Shown one piece after another: positions 40,823 through 48,737 of a stretch of DNA of 64,000 nt (position 1 is the stretch's first letter; every line of letters starts with the position of its first letter). The notes beneath the pieces are model-generated. The model had not been told where the DNA came from, did no database searches, and was given only the letters and a program-made list of their open reading frames with translations. The stretch spans positions 868,001 to 932,000 of the forward strand of contig NZ_FQWS01000002.1 of NCBI RefSeq assembly GCF_900129745.1, given 5' to 3'. Source of the DNA: Winogradskyella jejuensis. GTDB taxonomy: Bacteria; Bacteroidota; Bacteroidia; Flavobacteriales; Flavobacteriaceae. A program made the position numbers and the translations under genes.

Positions 40823-42133
40823 TTATTTTATTATAAATTTTTTCGTCACAATTCCTTTGTTAAAATCAAGTTTTGCAAAGTAAATACCTGGGTTTAATAC
40901 CTCAGTACTTATGTACCGATTAGTGGTTTCTATTATTTTTTGACCAATAGCATTGTATAGTATAATGTTAGCATTGCTCCCATTGTATTCTATAATAATA
41001 TGTGAGTTACTAGAGTTAGGATAGATTTTAACATCTTTATTTATTGAAAAATTATCGGTTGATAAAGTGTTACAAGCAGGAATATTATCTACAAATGTTG
41101 ATGTAGAATCTACTCCTGTCCAATTTGTTGTGCTATAAATGGCATCATCTACTATAATACAAGACAATTGAGGATTTCCTTGGGAGTTATAACCGATAAA
41201 ATTTGTATTGTTACTATTTCGAGCATTTAAAAAAGTTAATTGATTGGAAGAACATGTTAGTAAGGTTAAGTTTGCATTATCAGAAACATCAAGATTTGTG
41301 ATAAAATTTAAATCACATCTTAGCTCTGTTAGCATAGTATTCTGACTTACGTCTAAACTAGTCAATGAATTCTTATGGCATATAAGTTCGTCTAAAACAT
41401 TATTATTTGTAACATTTAAACTTGTTATTAGATTATAGGAACAGTCTAAATTCTCTAGTAAAAAAGATTGTGTTAAATCAAGATTTATCAATTGATTGTT
41501 TCTGCAAATTAAGTTAAATAGCAAAGGATTTTGGGTGACATCTAAACTTGACAATAAGTTATTATTACATAACAGGCTATATAGTAATGGGTTTTGACTT
41601 ATGTCTAATGTAGTTAGTTGATTAAAATCACATCTTAAATTTTCTAACAAAGCATTTTGGGTAACATCTAGATTTGTTAATTGATTTGAATTTATAACCA
41701 AGATTTTTAATGCTGATTGTTCGATGCTATTAAAGTTTGTTAGTTGGTTAGAACTTAAGTTAATAAACCATAGTAGAGGATTTATTGTATTAAGCGATAC
41801 ACTTATAATCTGATTAGAATGAGCTGCTAAAGCCTCTAATTTGGTGTTTTGTTCAAGATTTAAAACTGTAAGATTGTTATTGTAACAACTTAAGTTAGTA
41901 ATATTAACAAAGGCTTCAATGCCTTCTAAATCGGAGATATTCATGTTTGGACAATCGATGTGCCCTGTAAAAGCCATTGCTTCCGATAGCTGTATTTCAG
42001 TATCTCCGTTAGTATTAATATTTATATTGGCTAATAAACAAGCTTTAAAGTTTGCATCTGGTATAGTAACGTTCTGAGCACAAATATTAGCCATAACAAA
42101 CTGTAATAAGAATAAAAAAGTAATTTTTTTCAT
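40823..42133 (-). CDS. Secreted leucine-rich-repeat protein with T9SS sorting domain
   Basis: 436 residues from the ATG at 42133; an upstream TTG in the same frame would add 19 residues before an otherwise normal signal peptide (residues 2-19, ends NICAQ). The body holds about 10 leucine-rich units of 21-23 residues of the type LTNLDVSxNxxLxxLxCxxNQ (bacterial LRR, internalin-like in layout). The C-terminal 70 residues are a type A T9SS signal (DVKIYPNSSNSHIIIEY, GIYFAKLDFNKGIVTKKFII). A binding role at the cell surface is inferred. It lies six bases from the M4 peptidase gene and is separated from the Kelch gene by a terminator hairpin. Confidence 0.88.
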   Translation of the reverse strand: MKKITFLFLLQFVMANICAQNVTIPDANFKACLLANININTNGDTEIQLSEAMAFTGHIDCPNMNISDLEGIEAFVNITNLSCYNNNLTVLNLEQNTKLEALAAHSNQIISVSLNTINPLLWFINLSSNQLTNFNSIEQSALKILVINSNQLTNLDVTQNALLENLRCDFNQLTTLDISQNPLLYSLLCNNNLLSSLDVTQNPLLFNLICRNNQLINLDLTQSFLLENLDCSYNLITSLNVTNNNVLDELICHKNSLTSLDVSQNTMLTELRCDLNFITNLDVSDNANLTLLTCSSNQLTFLNARNSNNTNFIGYNSQGNPQLSCIIVDDAIYSTTNWTGVDSTSTFVDNIPACNTLSTDNFSINKDVKIYPNSSNSHIIIEYNGSNANIILYNAIGQKIIETTNRYISTEVLNPGIYFAKLDFNKGIVTKKFIIK

Positions 42134-42150
42134 GCCTTTGAGTTTTGAAT

Positions 42151-42187
42151 AAAAGAGCCATTTATGAATACAGATTATAAATGGCTC
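42151..42187 (-). terminator. Terminator after the Kelch/cadherin gene
   Basis: GAGCCATTTAT (42155-42165) and ATAAATGGCTC (42177-42187) form a perfect 11-base stem with an 11-base loop; on the minus strand it is followed by TTTT. It ends transcription of the gene at 42219 just before the LRR gene starts. Confidence 0.75.
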
Positions 42188-42218
42188 CAAATTTATATTA
42201 TATCAAATCATTTTAATT

Positions 42219-43499
42219 CTAAAAATCATACTTCCATACATCGTTTAATAAGGTTGGAGATGAACTGCTACTTCCTGAGTTTCCGCCTATAACAATAATT
42301 GTATCGTTATGGAATACAGTTTGCTGACCTCTTCTTACAGAATACCCTGCTGGAAATACATCTACATTTTCTAACCAATTAACACCATCTATAGAGGTCC
42401 ATAAATCTTTATAATTTGCTCCTGTTGATCCAGAAGCACCTCCTATTAAAAATACAGTATCATTATTTTTAACAAAAGTATTATGGTAATATCTAGGAGA
42501 GTAAATGTTAGAATTACTGTTTTCTTCTAACCAATTAGTACCGTCTGTAGAGCTCCAAGTATCATTTACTACTGTACTATTATCATTACCTCCAGTCACA
42601 AATAATTTGTTGTTTAGTACAAATGCTTGATGCAGAAATCTTGGAGAAAACAAACTACCTGTTGTTGTTTCTACATCCCAAGTTATTCCATCTGATGTAG
42701 AAAAGATATCGCTATTGTTTTGAGAGCCAGCAGTACGTCCACCTACAAGCCATAATTTATTTTCAAAAACAGTTAATGATGCCGTATCTATAAATAAAGG
42801 TACATTACCAACTTGAGTCCATGTTACACCATCGGGAGAACTCCATACATCATTAAGAAGAGAGTTTCCTATGGTTCGTCCACCAATGACCCATATTTTA
42901 TCATCAAATACGATAGCTGTGTGAAGCGTTCGTTCTGAAAAATGATTTCCAATAGGTGTTTCTTCTTGCCAAGTAATACCATCTGTACTACTCCAAATGT
43001 CATTTTTACGGCCAGATGTATCTTCTCCACCAATTACCCATATTTTATTATTAAAGCTTACGACCTGATGTCTCCATCTCGCTGAAAAAATATTTCCAGT
43101 TACTGTTACTTCACTAAATTGTCCTGTAAGTGCTTCATGAGTGTCTAAAAGGTTTATCGTAACTGCTGCTGTATTTGAAGTTCCAATAGCAGAAATAGTT
43201 GCTGTGATTACAGGGTTAGTTTCAAAATCAAATAATGCCGCGTCTGCTACAGTTAGTTCACCAGAACTGGCATCAATATTTAAGGCACCGTTTGGTGTTT
43301 GGCTAGAAATACTAAAGTCTGGACTTGATGTTCCCATGACTTCAACAGTCCCTATGATTTGCCCATTTAAAGGATTTTCGTCAATAGTTACGGTTAAATC
43401 TTCAAGCGTAATTTCTACACTGTCGTCATCGCTACAACTAAAACTGATAAGTAATACTGCAAACATTAAGAGGTTTGTAAATTTGAGAGTTTTTTTCAT
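42219..43499 (-). CDS. Lipoprotein with cadherin-like and Kelch-repeat domains
   Basis: 426 residues from the ATG at 43499; an in-frame start 14 codons upstream lacks a signal-like layout, whereas this start leads to a signal peptide with lipobox Cys22 (LISFSCSDDD). Residues about 30-115 resemble a cadherin-type domain (DENPLNGQIIGTVEV, NIDASSGELTVAD). Then at least five Kelch-like units with IWVIGGEDTSG, IWVIGGRTIGN, LWLVGGRTAGS, LFVTGGNDNST, VFLIGGASGST and IIVIGGNSGSS make a propeller. It is a surface-exposed adhesion-type lipoprotein by inference. It is transcribed divergently from the propeller-LytTR regulator. Confidence 0.85.
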   Translation of the reverse strand: MKKTLKFTNLLMFAVLLISFSCSDDDSVEITLEDLTVTIDENPLNGQIIGTVEVMGTSSPDFSISSQTPNGALNIDASSGELTVADAALFDFETNPVITATISAIGTSNTAAVTINLLDTHEALTGQFSEVTVTGNIFSARWRHQVVSFNNKIWVIGGEDTSGRKNDIWSSTDGITWQEETPIGNHFSERTLHTAIVFDDKIWVIGGRTIGNSLLNDVWSSPDGVTWTQVGNVPLFIDTASLTVFENKLWLVGGRTAGSQNNSDIFSTSDGITWDVETTTGSLFSPRFLHQAFVLNNKLFVTGGNDNSTVVNDTWSSTDGTNWLEENSNSNIYSPRYYHNTFVKNNDTVFLIGGASGSTGANYKDLWTSIDGVNWLENVDVFPAGYSVRRGQQTVFHNDTIIVIGGNSGSSSSSPTLLNDVWKYDF

Positions 43500-43577
43500 T
43501 TTTAATTCATTATTAAGATTATACTGACACCAAAGTATCATGAGAAAACTGTACTTTTAGTAAGAAAAAAATAATTT

Positions 43578-43607
43578 GTGACGAAACCTATATTAAAAAG
43601 TGATGAA
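43578..43607. promoter_or_regulatory. Tandem repeat pair 1 (LytTR-operator-like)
   Basis: GTGACGAA (43578-43585) and GTGATGAA (43600-43607) are direct repeats 22 bases apart. The first repeat lies in a longer word, TTGTGACGAAACCTAT (43577-43592), that recurs exactly in pair 2. The 22-base spacing places both on one DNA face, as for LytTR domain dimers. Confidence 0.55.
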
Positions 43608-43678
43608 GATATTTTTGATAGTATCAAACTGAAAAAAACTCAATACAGACCCTAGAGTTGCCTATTAATAAAGGACTT

Positions 43679-43707
43679 GTGACGAAACCTATCAAAATTG
43701 TGACCAA
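43679..43707. promoter_or_regulatory. Tandem repeat pair 2 (LytTR-operator-like) before the regulator gene
   Basis: GTGACGAA (43679-43686) and GTGACCAA (43700-43707) are direct repeats 21 bases apart. They lie upstream of a -7 box TACATTTG (43746-43753) whose -33 element is weak (TTC at 43724-43726), as expected for a promoter needing an activator. Confidence 0.55.
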
Positions 43708-43769
43708 CATAAAGAGGGCTATATTCGTCCTATGTTAAATAATATTACATTTGTTTAAACATATTTTTA

Positions 43770-46325
43770 TTGAAAGCTATCAAATCTATTTTTGTACTAC
43801 TTCTTGCACTTCAAATAGGCTATTCTCAAACCTATATTTATGAGCATTTTGGTGTTGATGAAGGTTTTCCAAGTTCCGAAGTTTATGATGTGTATCAAGA
43901 TAAATTAGGCTATATATGGTTTGCCACAGATAAAGGATTGTCTCGTTTTAATGGCTACGAATTTAAAAATTACACAACCGAGGATGGTTTACCAGGAAAT
44001 ACTATACTAGATTTTTATCCGCAATATGACGGTAAAGTATTTTGTTTCGAACTTCATACACGCACACTTTTCTATTTTGATGAAGTTTTTGATGGTTTTA
44101 AGATTTATCCTTTTAATGATATTTTAAGAAAGGTAATAACACCAAACACTACGGTTAAAAGTATTTTCACAGATAAGGATGGTAGTTTATTGTTAGGTGG
44201 ATATCTCTTTAAAGGCTTTATTAAAGTTTCAAACGATGGAAACTTAGAGAAGATTTACAATAAAGACTTACATGCTCACTTACCGTATTTAAAACGTAAA
44301 AATCACACAGGAATAGGAATATTGAGTGACGGCAATGCCTTTAGTGCAATAAATCATAGGTATTCAGAGAAAAATCAGCTTTCAATAATCCCAATAGAAA
44401 ACAGTATTACTTCAAGACTCGATGTTATAAAATTAAATGATAATCAGCATGTATTTATTGATCATAAGCTAGGTATTGCTACAAAAAATAAAGATGTAAA
44501 ATACTATGAAACAGAACAATTCCCAATAGGAATACAACGAATTTCTGACAGTAGTTTTTGGGTAGGTTACTATAGTAAAGGTGCAGAAATCAGAGATACT
44601 TCTGGTAATATCTTGGACTCTTTTTTGCAAAAAAAATCTGTAAGTAATTTTTTGATAGATGCTGAAGGAAGTTATTGGTTTACTACACTAGATGATGGGG
44701 TCTACAGAGTTAAAAATCCAAAAATAAAAGTATATACCAATGATAATGTTGTCTCTTTGGTTAAAGATGACAAAGGACAACTGTTTTTGGGGTATCATAA
44801 TGGAAATATAGCCCGTATATTAAATTTTAATACCGAGTTGCTTTACAAAGGAAAAAATGATCGCCCTGCATTTGTCGAGTTTAATTCATCAAAGTTAGAA
44901 GTTCACGGAGCGAGTGACTTTAAAATGTTGAATCTCTCAAACAAACAAGAACCCACAATTTTTATTAATGGCGTTAGAAAACTATCAGAAGACGTATTAA
45001 ATCCATTAATTAATGTTGCTTCAAATGTTTTTAAAATGGTTGAGAAAGACTCCATTGTATACTATGATGCTGGTTTGAGAACAGAAGATGTATGTGCTTA
45101 CAAGAACAATGTATTGATAGCTACACCATCTGGTCTTTATATTCAAAAGGATAATAAAATTATGCCTCATCAACCTTCTCCTTTACTTAAATCAAGATTG
45201 TATGATTTAGATACCCCCAAAGAAACAAATACAGTTTACATGGCTTCACAAGATAATGGTGTTATTGTATACAATGATAGTATTTATAATATAACCACAT
45301 CTAAAGGGTTGACTAATAATATTGTCAATGAGGTACATATTGAAAATGACTCTACTGTTTGGGCATGTACCAATACTGGTCTAAATAGAATTAAATTTAA
45401 ATCTAGTAACACATTTTCAGTTGATACCATTACAAAATCCGATGGCCTATTGAGTAATGACATTAATGATGTAGAAATAATCAACGATACGGTTTGGGTA
45501 GCCACAAAACGAGGACTTTGTTTCTTTAAAAAAGACTTAATTGATAAAAAAGATAGTGTAAATGTGTTATCGTTAAACTTAAAAGATGTTCGTGTTAATA
45601 AAACAAAAGTAGATGAAAAGAATATAAAGCTTAAACACAACCAAAACTCAATAGATTTTGAAGTTGAAGCAGTCTCCCATCGTAATGTTGATAAAATTGA
45701 ATATCTCTACAGACTTAAAGAAATTGATTCGTCTTGGTCAAGTACGGTTAATCGCACTATTAGTTTTCCTTCCCTTTCTCCAGGTATATATACTTTTGAA
45801 GCTAAAGCTGAAGTTAATAATATTGAAAACAATCTGCTGACATCTTATTCTTTTCAAATACAACCTCCATTTTGGAAAAGCTGGTGGTTTAAGACCTTAG
45901 CATTCATTTTTGTTTCTGGTCTTTTCTATTTGTTTTTTAAGCTCAGAGTTCTTTCCTATAATAAGGATATTATAAGAGAGCTTATGCGACTAGCTGTTAA
46001 ACGTCTTAAGCGCAAGGAACAGTTTTATAAGTTTAGAGCAAATGGAGAGGATTTTAAGATACCGACTCATGAGATTTTATTCGTTCATTCTCAAGGTAAT
46101 TATTTAGATATTGTCACTTTAAAGAAGGCATATACTATAAGGTGCAAAATAGGTGATTTTATTAGTAGCACGCCAGATAGTTTAGAATACCTTAGAGTAC
46201 ATCGCTCCTATATTATACGAATAGACCAAGTATCTAGCAAAGGCCGTAATTGGGTTGTTATTAAAGATAATAAAATCCCTGTTGGAGAAACCTACCTAAA
46301 AGAACTAGAAAATATTAAGTTTTAA
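43770..46325 (+). CDS. Beta-propeller sensor / LytTR transcription regulator (one-component)
   Basis: 851 residues with a TTG start followed directly by a signal sequence (residues 1-19, ends IGYSQ). A two-component-regulator-type propeller follows (GVDEGFPSSEVYDVYQDKLG, YIWFATDKGLSRFNGYEF, and repeated W-GT/D-GL units to about residue 625). A Y_Y_Y-type domain is at about 640-705 (IEYLYRLKEIDSSW, SLSPGIYTFEAKAEVN). One membrane helix near 720-735 (WWFKTLAFIFVSGLFYLFF) is followed by a coiled-coil stretch and a LytTR DNA-binding domain (about 755-851; ILFVHSQGNYLDIV, YLRVHRSYIIRIDQV). No histidine kinase or receiver domain is present, so the sensor acts directly on DNA. It probably controls itself and the divergent surface-protein genes. 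Confidence 0.9.
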   Translation: MKAIKSIFVLLLALQIGYSQTYIYEHFGVDEGFPSSEVYDVYQDKLGYIWFATDKGLSRFNGYEFKNYTTEDGLPGNTILDFYPQYDGKVFCFELHTRTLFYFDEVFDGFKIYPFNDILRKVITPNTTVKSIFTDKDGSLLLGGYLFKGFIKVSNDGNLEKIYNKDLHAHLPYLKRKNHTGIGILSDGNAFSAINHRYSEKNQLSIIPIENSITSRLDVIKLNDNQHVFIDHKLGIATKNKDVKYYETEQFPIGIQRISDSSFWVGYYSKGAEIRDTSGNILDSFLQKKSVSNFLIDAEGSYWFTTLDDGVYRVKNPKIKVYTNDNVVSLVKDDKGQLFLGYHNGNIARILNFNTELLYKGKNDRPAFVEFNSSKLEVHGASDFKMLNLSNKQEPTIFINGVRKLSEDVLNPLINVASNVFKMVEKDSIVYYDAGLRTEDVCAYKNNVLIATPSGLYIQKDNKIMPHQPSPLLKSRLYDLDTPKETNTVYMASQDNGVIVYNDSIYNITTSKGLTNNIVNEVHIENDSTVWACTNTGLNRIKFKSSNTFSVDTITKSDGLLSNDINDVEIINDTVWVATKRGLCFFKKDLIDKKDSVNVLSLNLKDVRVNKTKVDEKNIKLKHNQNSIDFEVEAVSHRNVDKIEYLYRLKEIDSSWSSTVNRTISFPSLSPGIYTFEAKAEVNNIENNLLTSYSFQIQPPFWKSWWFKTLAFIFVSGLFYLFFKLRVLSYNKDIIRELMRLAVKRLKRKEQFYKFRANGEDFKIPTHEILFVHSQGNYLDIVTLKKAYTIRCKIGDFISSTPDSLEYLRVHRSYIIRIDQVSSKGRNWVVIKDNKIPVGETYLKELENIKF

Positions 46326-46394
46326 TAAGTTAACTTTCTTTTTTTTAAAATTTTAAATTCAGAAGTAACTAGAAAAAACACATACCTTTACTGG

Positions 46395-46754
46395 ATGACT
46401 ACATTATCATTGATAATATACTTTGTAGCACTCTCTTTTATTATTTTCGGGAAGAGTTGCCTTCATAAAAAATATATGAAATTAGAATTCGAGCGTTACG
46501 GCTTAGCCAAGTTTCGAGTCATCGTAGGTATTCTCCAATTAATGGGTGGATTAGGGCTATTATTAGGATTACATTATAACCTTCTACTCTTAAAAGTTTC
46601 AGCCCTTGGTCTATTTATATTAATGGTTTTAGGGTTTTCGACCAGGCTTAAAATAAAAGATGGCGCTCTAAAATCGGCGCCAGCTCTTATTTATGCTCTA
46701 CTGAGCTTATATATATTTTACAAAAGTTTTTCGTTATCCCTTTTATTAACTTAA
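46395..46754 (+). CDS. DoxX-like membrane protein, copy A
   Basis: 119 residues, four membrane helices (about 3-19, 46-64, 68-84 and 98-115). The RVIVGILQLMGGLGLLLGL stretch and the start TTLSLIIYFVALSFIIFG match the DoxX/DoxD-like fold. Related to the convergent copy B in fold and size but not close in sequence. Its end overlaps the end of copy B by nine bases. Function unknown; DoxX proteins have been linked to quinone/thiosulfate oxidation and to redox stress. Confidence 0.75.
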   Translation: MTTLSLIIYFVALSFIIFGKSCLHKKYMKLEFERYGLAKFRVIVGILQLMGGLGLLLGLHYNLLLLKVSALGLFILMVLGFSTRLKIKDGALKSAPALIYALLSLYIFYKSFSLSLLLT

Positions 46755-47108
46755 TGCTATAATAAGACATAGTGTTAAAAATAATGCAGCAGGAAAAGAT
46801 TTAAATAATGGGTCTTTAATTTTAAGATGCATTGCAATAGAACCAGTTAATAAAATAGCCAATCCAATAGCACATATTGAGGCAAAGCTTGTATAATAGA
46901 TTGATAGTAAGAGACCAATTGCAAGGATAATTTTAAGCCCGCCAACTATTTTAAACATATATGGCGATAGCCCATAAACCTTAAACTCTTCACTTAAGGT
47001 AGATGCATTTCCACCACGCCATTTTGTGTTTTTATCACGTTGTAAAAGCCATACATTCAATAGGCTAAGACCTACAATAAGTTTTAAGACTGTAATTAGA
47101 TATTCCAT
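46746..47108 (-). CDS. DoxX-like membrane protein, copy B
   Basis: 120 residues, four helices, with IVGGLKIILAIGLLLSIYY and the ILLTGSIAMHLKIKDPLFK loop. The last stretch (KIKDPLFKSFPAALFLTLCL) parallels KIKDGALKSAPALIYALLSL of the plus-strand copy, the clearest trace of common origin. It lies ten bases downstream of the flavin reductase gene on the same strand, so the two are likely co-transcribed. Confidence 0.75.
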   Translation of the reverse strand: MEYLITVLKLIVGLSLLNVWLLQRDKNTKWRGGNASTLSEEFKVYGLSPYMFKIVGGLKIILAIGLLLSIYYTSFASICAIGLAILLTGSIAMHLKIKDPLFKSFPAALFLTLCLIIALS

Positions 47109-47118
47109 ATTAAATATT

Positions 47119-47784
47119 TTATGCTTCTGTAATTAGTAAATTCTCTGATAATCCCATGGCATATAAATCTGTTTTAACAGCAGATTCCATAGCTGGTGGT
47201 CCACATAAATATACGGGTTTAGAAATATCTAAGTTCTGTGATTTAAGAAATTGTTTATCTATATGCCCATTGTAATAATCTGAATGGTTTTCTTCTGACA
47301 AGATAAAAGTTGCATTATTACCAAGCCATGCTTCAAAATTATTTTTTAGGATAATATCCTTCTCTTTTTTATTACTACATAATAATTTCTGATTTTTTAA
47401 CTCGCCTTTGCGCTGCAAATCCTTTAGAATAGCAATAAATGGTGTTACTCCAGCACCACCAGCAATAAAAGTGCCTTCACCTTTATAAGAAATCGCACCC
47501 CAAGCATCACCTATTATTAGCTTATCATCAACTTTTAAAGTCTCTAGCTCATCTGTTACACCATTATGGGAATTATATACTTTAATGGTAAACTCTAATT
47601 TATTGTCTTCTGGCAAACTTGTAAATGTAAATGGCCTTTTCTTTTCTCTATAACCATCCTTATCTATAGCCATTTCTGTTGCTTGACCGGGAGAAAAAGA
47701 ATATCCACTTGGTTTACTTGTAATTATTCTTATTACGTTATGATTAATGTGTTCAATTTGTTCAATAGTAATCTGATGTTCCAT
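47119..47784 (-). CDS. Ferredoxin/flavodoxin-NADP reductase-like flavoprotein
   Basis: 221 residues of the FNR superfamily. FAD-binding YREKKRPFTFTSLP (the RxFTxxS motif near residue 50), then the NAD(P) phosphate loop GEGTFIAGGAGVTPFIAILK near 108, and the C-terminal CGPPAMESAVKTDLYAMG. The family transfers electrons between NAD(P)H and an iron-sulfur or flavodoxin partner; no partner domain is present here. It is adjacent to a DoxX-like membrane protein, an arrangement compatible with a membrane redox role (inference). Confidence 0.88.
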   Translation of the reverse strand: MEHQITIEQIEHINHNVIRIITSKPSGYSFSPGQATEMAIDKDGYREKKRPFTFTSLPEDNKLEFTIKVYNSHNGVTDELETLKVDDKLIIGDAWGAISYKGEGTFIAGGAGVTPFIAILKDLQRKGELKNQKLLCSNKKEKDIILKNNFEAWLGNNATFILSEENHSDYYNGHIDKQFLKSQNLDISKPVYLCGPPAMESAVKTDLYAMGLSENLLITEA

Positions 47785-47937
47785 TAGTTGTTTTCTTTTT
47801 AAAATATAGAATAGAATTTAAAAGTTCCTTAAATAAAAATTAAAATTTAAAGATTAGATATAAGTCTTAAAATACTATTAAAATCCTTGTTTTTGTTTAA
47901 TTTTTGTGTTTATTAAATTAAACAAAATAATTAAACT

Positions 47938-48243
47938 ATGAAAGACATAATATTTGAATACCACGATGTAACGGCTAGTGAAAGTCTAGAAACTTACACA
48001 AGAGAAAAACTAGAAAAGATTTTCAATCATAACGAATTTGTAGTTCGTGCAGATGTTTTCTTTAAAACTGAAAACACATCCAACGATAATACTGGAATGA
48101 AAGCAGGCATTAGACTTAGCGCTCCAGGTCCAAGATTATTTGCAGAATCAAGTCAAGATAATTTTAGAGGTGCAGTAAACGAATGCATCAATGATTTGAC
48201 AAGACAATTGAAAAAGAAAAAAGAAACCATGAAATCTTACTAA
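47938..48243 (+). CDS. hpf: Ribosome hibernation / translation-inhibitor factor (HPF/YfiA family)
   Basis: 101 residues, the short HPF form. The fold opens DIIFEYHDVTASESLETYTREKL and shows KIFNHNEFVVRADVFFK, and the second helix ends QDNFRGAVNECINDLTRQLKKKKETM with a basic tail. HPF binds the 30S decoding region during stationary phase or stress. It lacks the long C-terminal dimerisation domain. It is followed by an ArsC-like gene after 13 bases, suggesting co-expression. Confidence 0.93.
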   Translation: MKDIIFEYHDVTASESLETYTREKLEKIFNHNEFVVRADVFFKTENTSNDNTGMKAGIRLSAPGPRLFAESSQDNFRGAVNECINDLTRQLKKKKETMKSY

Positions 48244-48256
48244 TAACCAACTTACA

Positions 48257-48700
48257 ATGACAATTAATACCGAAAAACAACAAATTACTTGTATTTACGC
48301 ATCTGGAACTAAATTTGGTAAGCAACTAAAGGCTCTGGCTGAGGCAACAAAAAAGGCAGTTTTTTTTAAAGACATAAAAGAATCTATGCCGTCTGATACC
48401 CAATGGCATGATATTGCGGTACGCTTAAATATTAGTTTAAACGACTTAATAGATAAAAGTAAAATTGATGATTTAGATAGAAATACAGATTTTGAAGAGG
48501 ATGATTTAGTAAAAATATTAGCAAAATACCCCGATGCTTTAATCGGAGCAATTCTTCTAGAGGATAATCGCATAGAGCATATCACTCAATACACATCTAT
48601 ATTAAAATTCTTTAATGTTGACTCTGCAGGCTTAGAAAAAACACTTCATTTTGAAGACCCTACAATTGAAAGCCAAACAAACAATGATACATTTCTGTAG
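48257..48700 (+). CDS. ArsC/Spx-fold protein without catalytic cysteine
   Basis: 147 residues. The thioredoxin-type start QITCIYASGTKFGKQLKALA and the conserved end of the core LVKILAKYPDALIGAILLEDNRI resemble arsenate reductase/Spx proteins common in flavobacteria. The N-terminal active site normally has a Cys soon after the first strand (as in YxxxxC); here the corresponding position is Ser/Gly/Thr, and the single Cys (CIYAS) lies inside the strand. A redox role is therefore unlikely, and a scaffold or regulatory role is inferred. It is coupled to the hpf gene. Identification rests on fold-like pattern only. Confidence 0.65.
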   Translation: MTINTEKQQITCIYASGTKFGKQLKALAEATKKAVFFKDIKESMPSDTQWHDIAVRLNISLNDLIDKSKIDDLDRNTDFEEDDLVKILAKYPDALIGAILLEDNRIEHITQYTSILKFFNVDSAGLEKTLHFEDPTIESQTNNDTFL

Positions 48701-48737
48701 AAGCAAATAAAATATTAAAGAGTTTTAATATAGATTT

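Noticed and set aside
43570..43710. CRISPR-like array from the repeated GTGACGAA words
   Set aside because: Only two long copies, no regular spacer length and no cas genes; tandem half-site geometry fits an operator better.
43770..46325. Hybrid two-component system regulator
   Set aside because: No histidine kinase, ATPase or receiver segment lies between the membrane helix and the LytTR domain.
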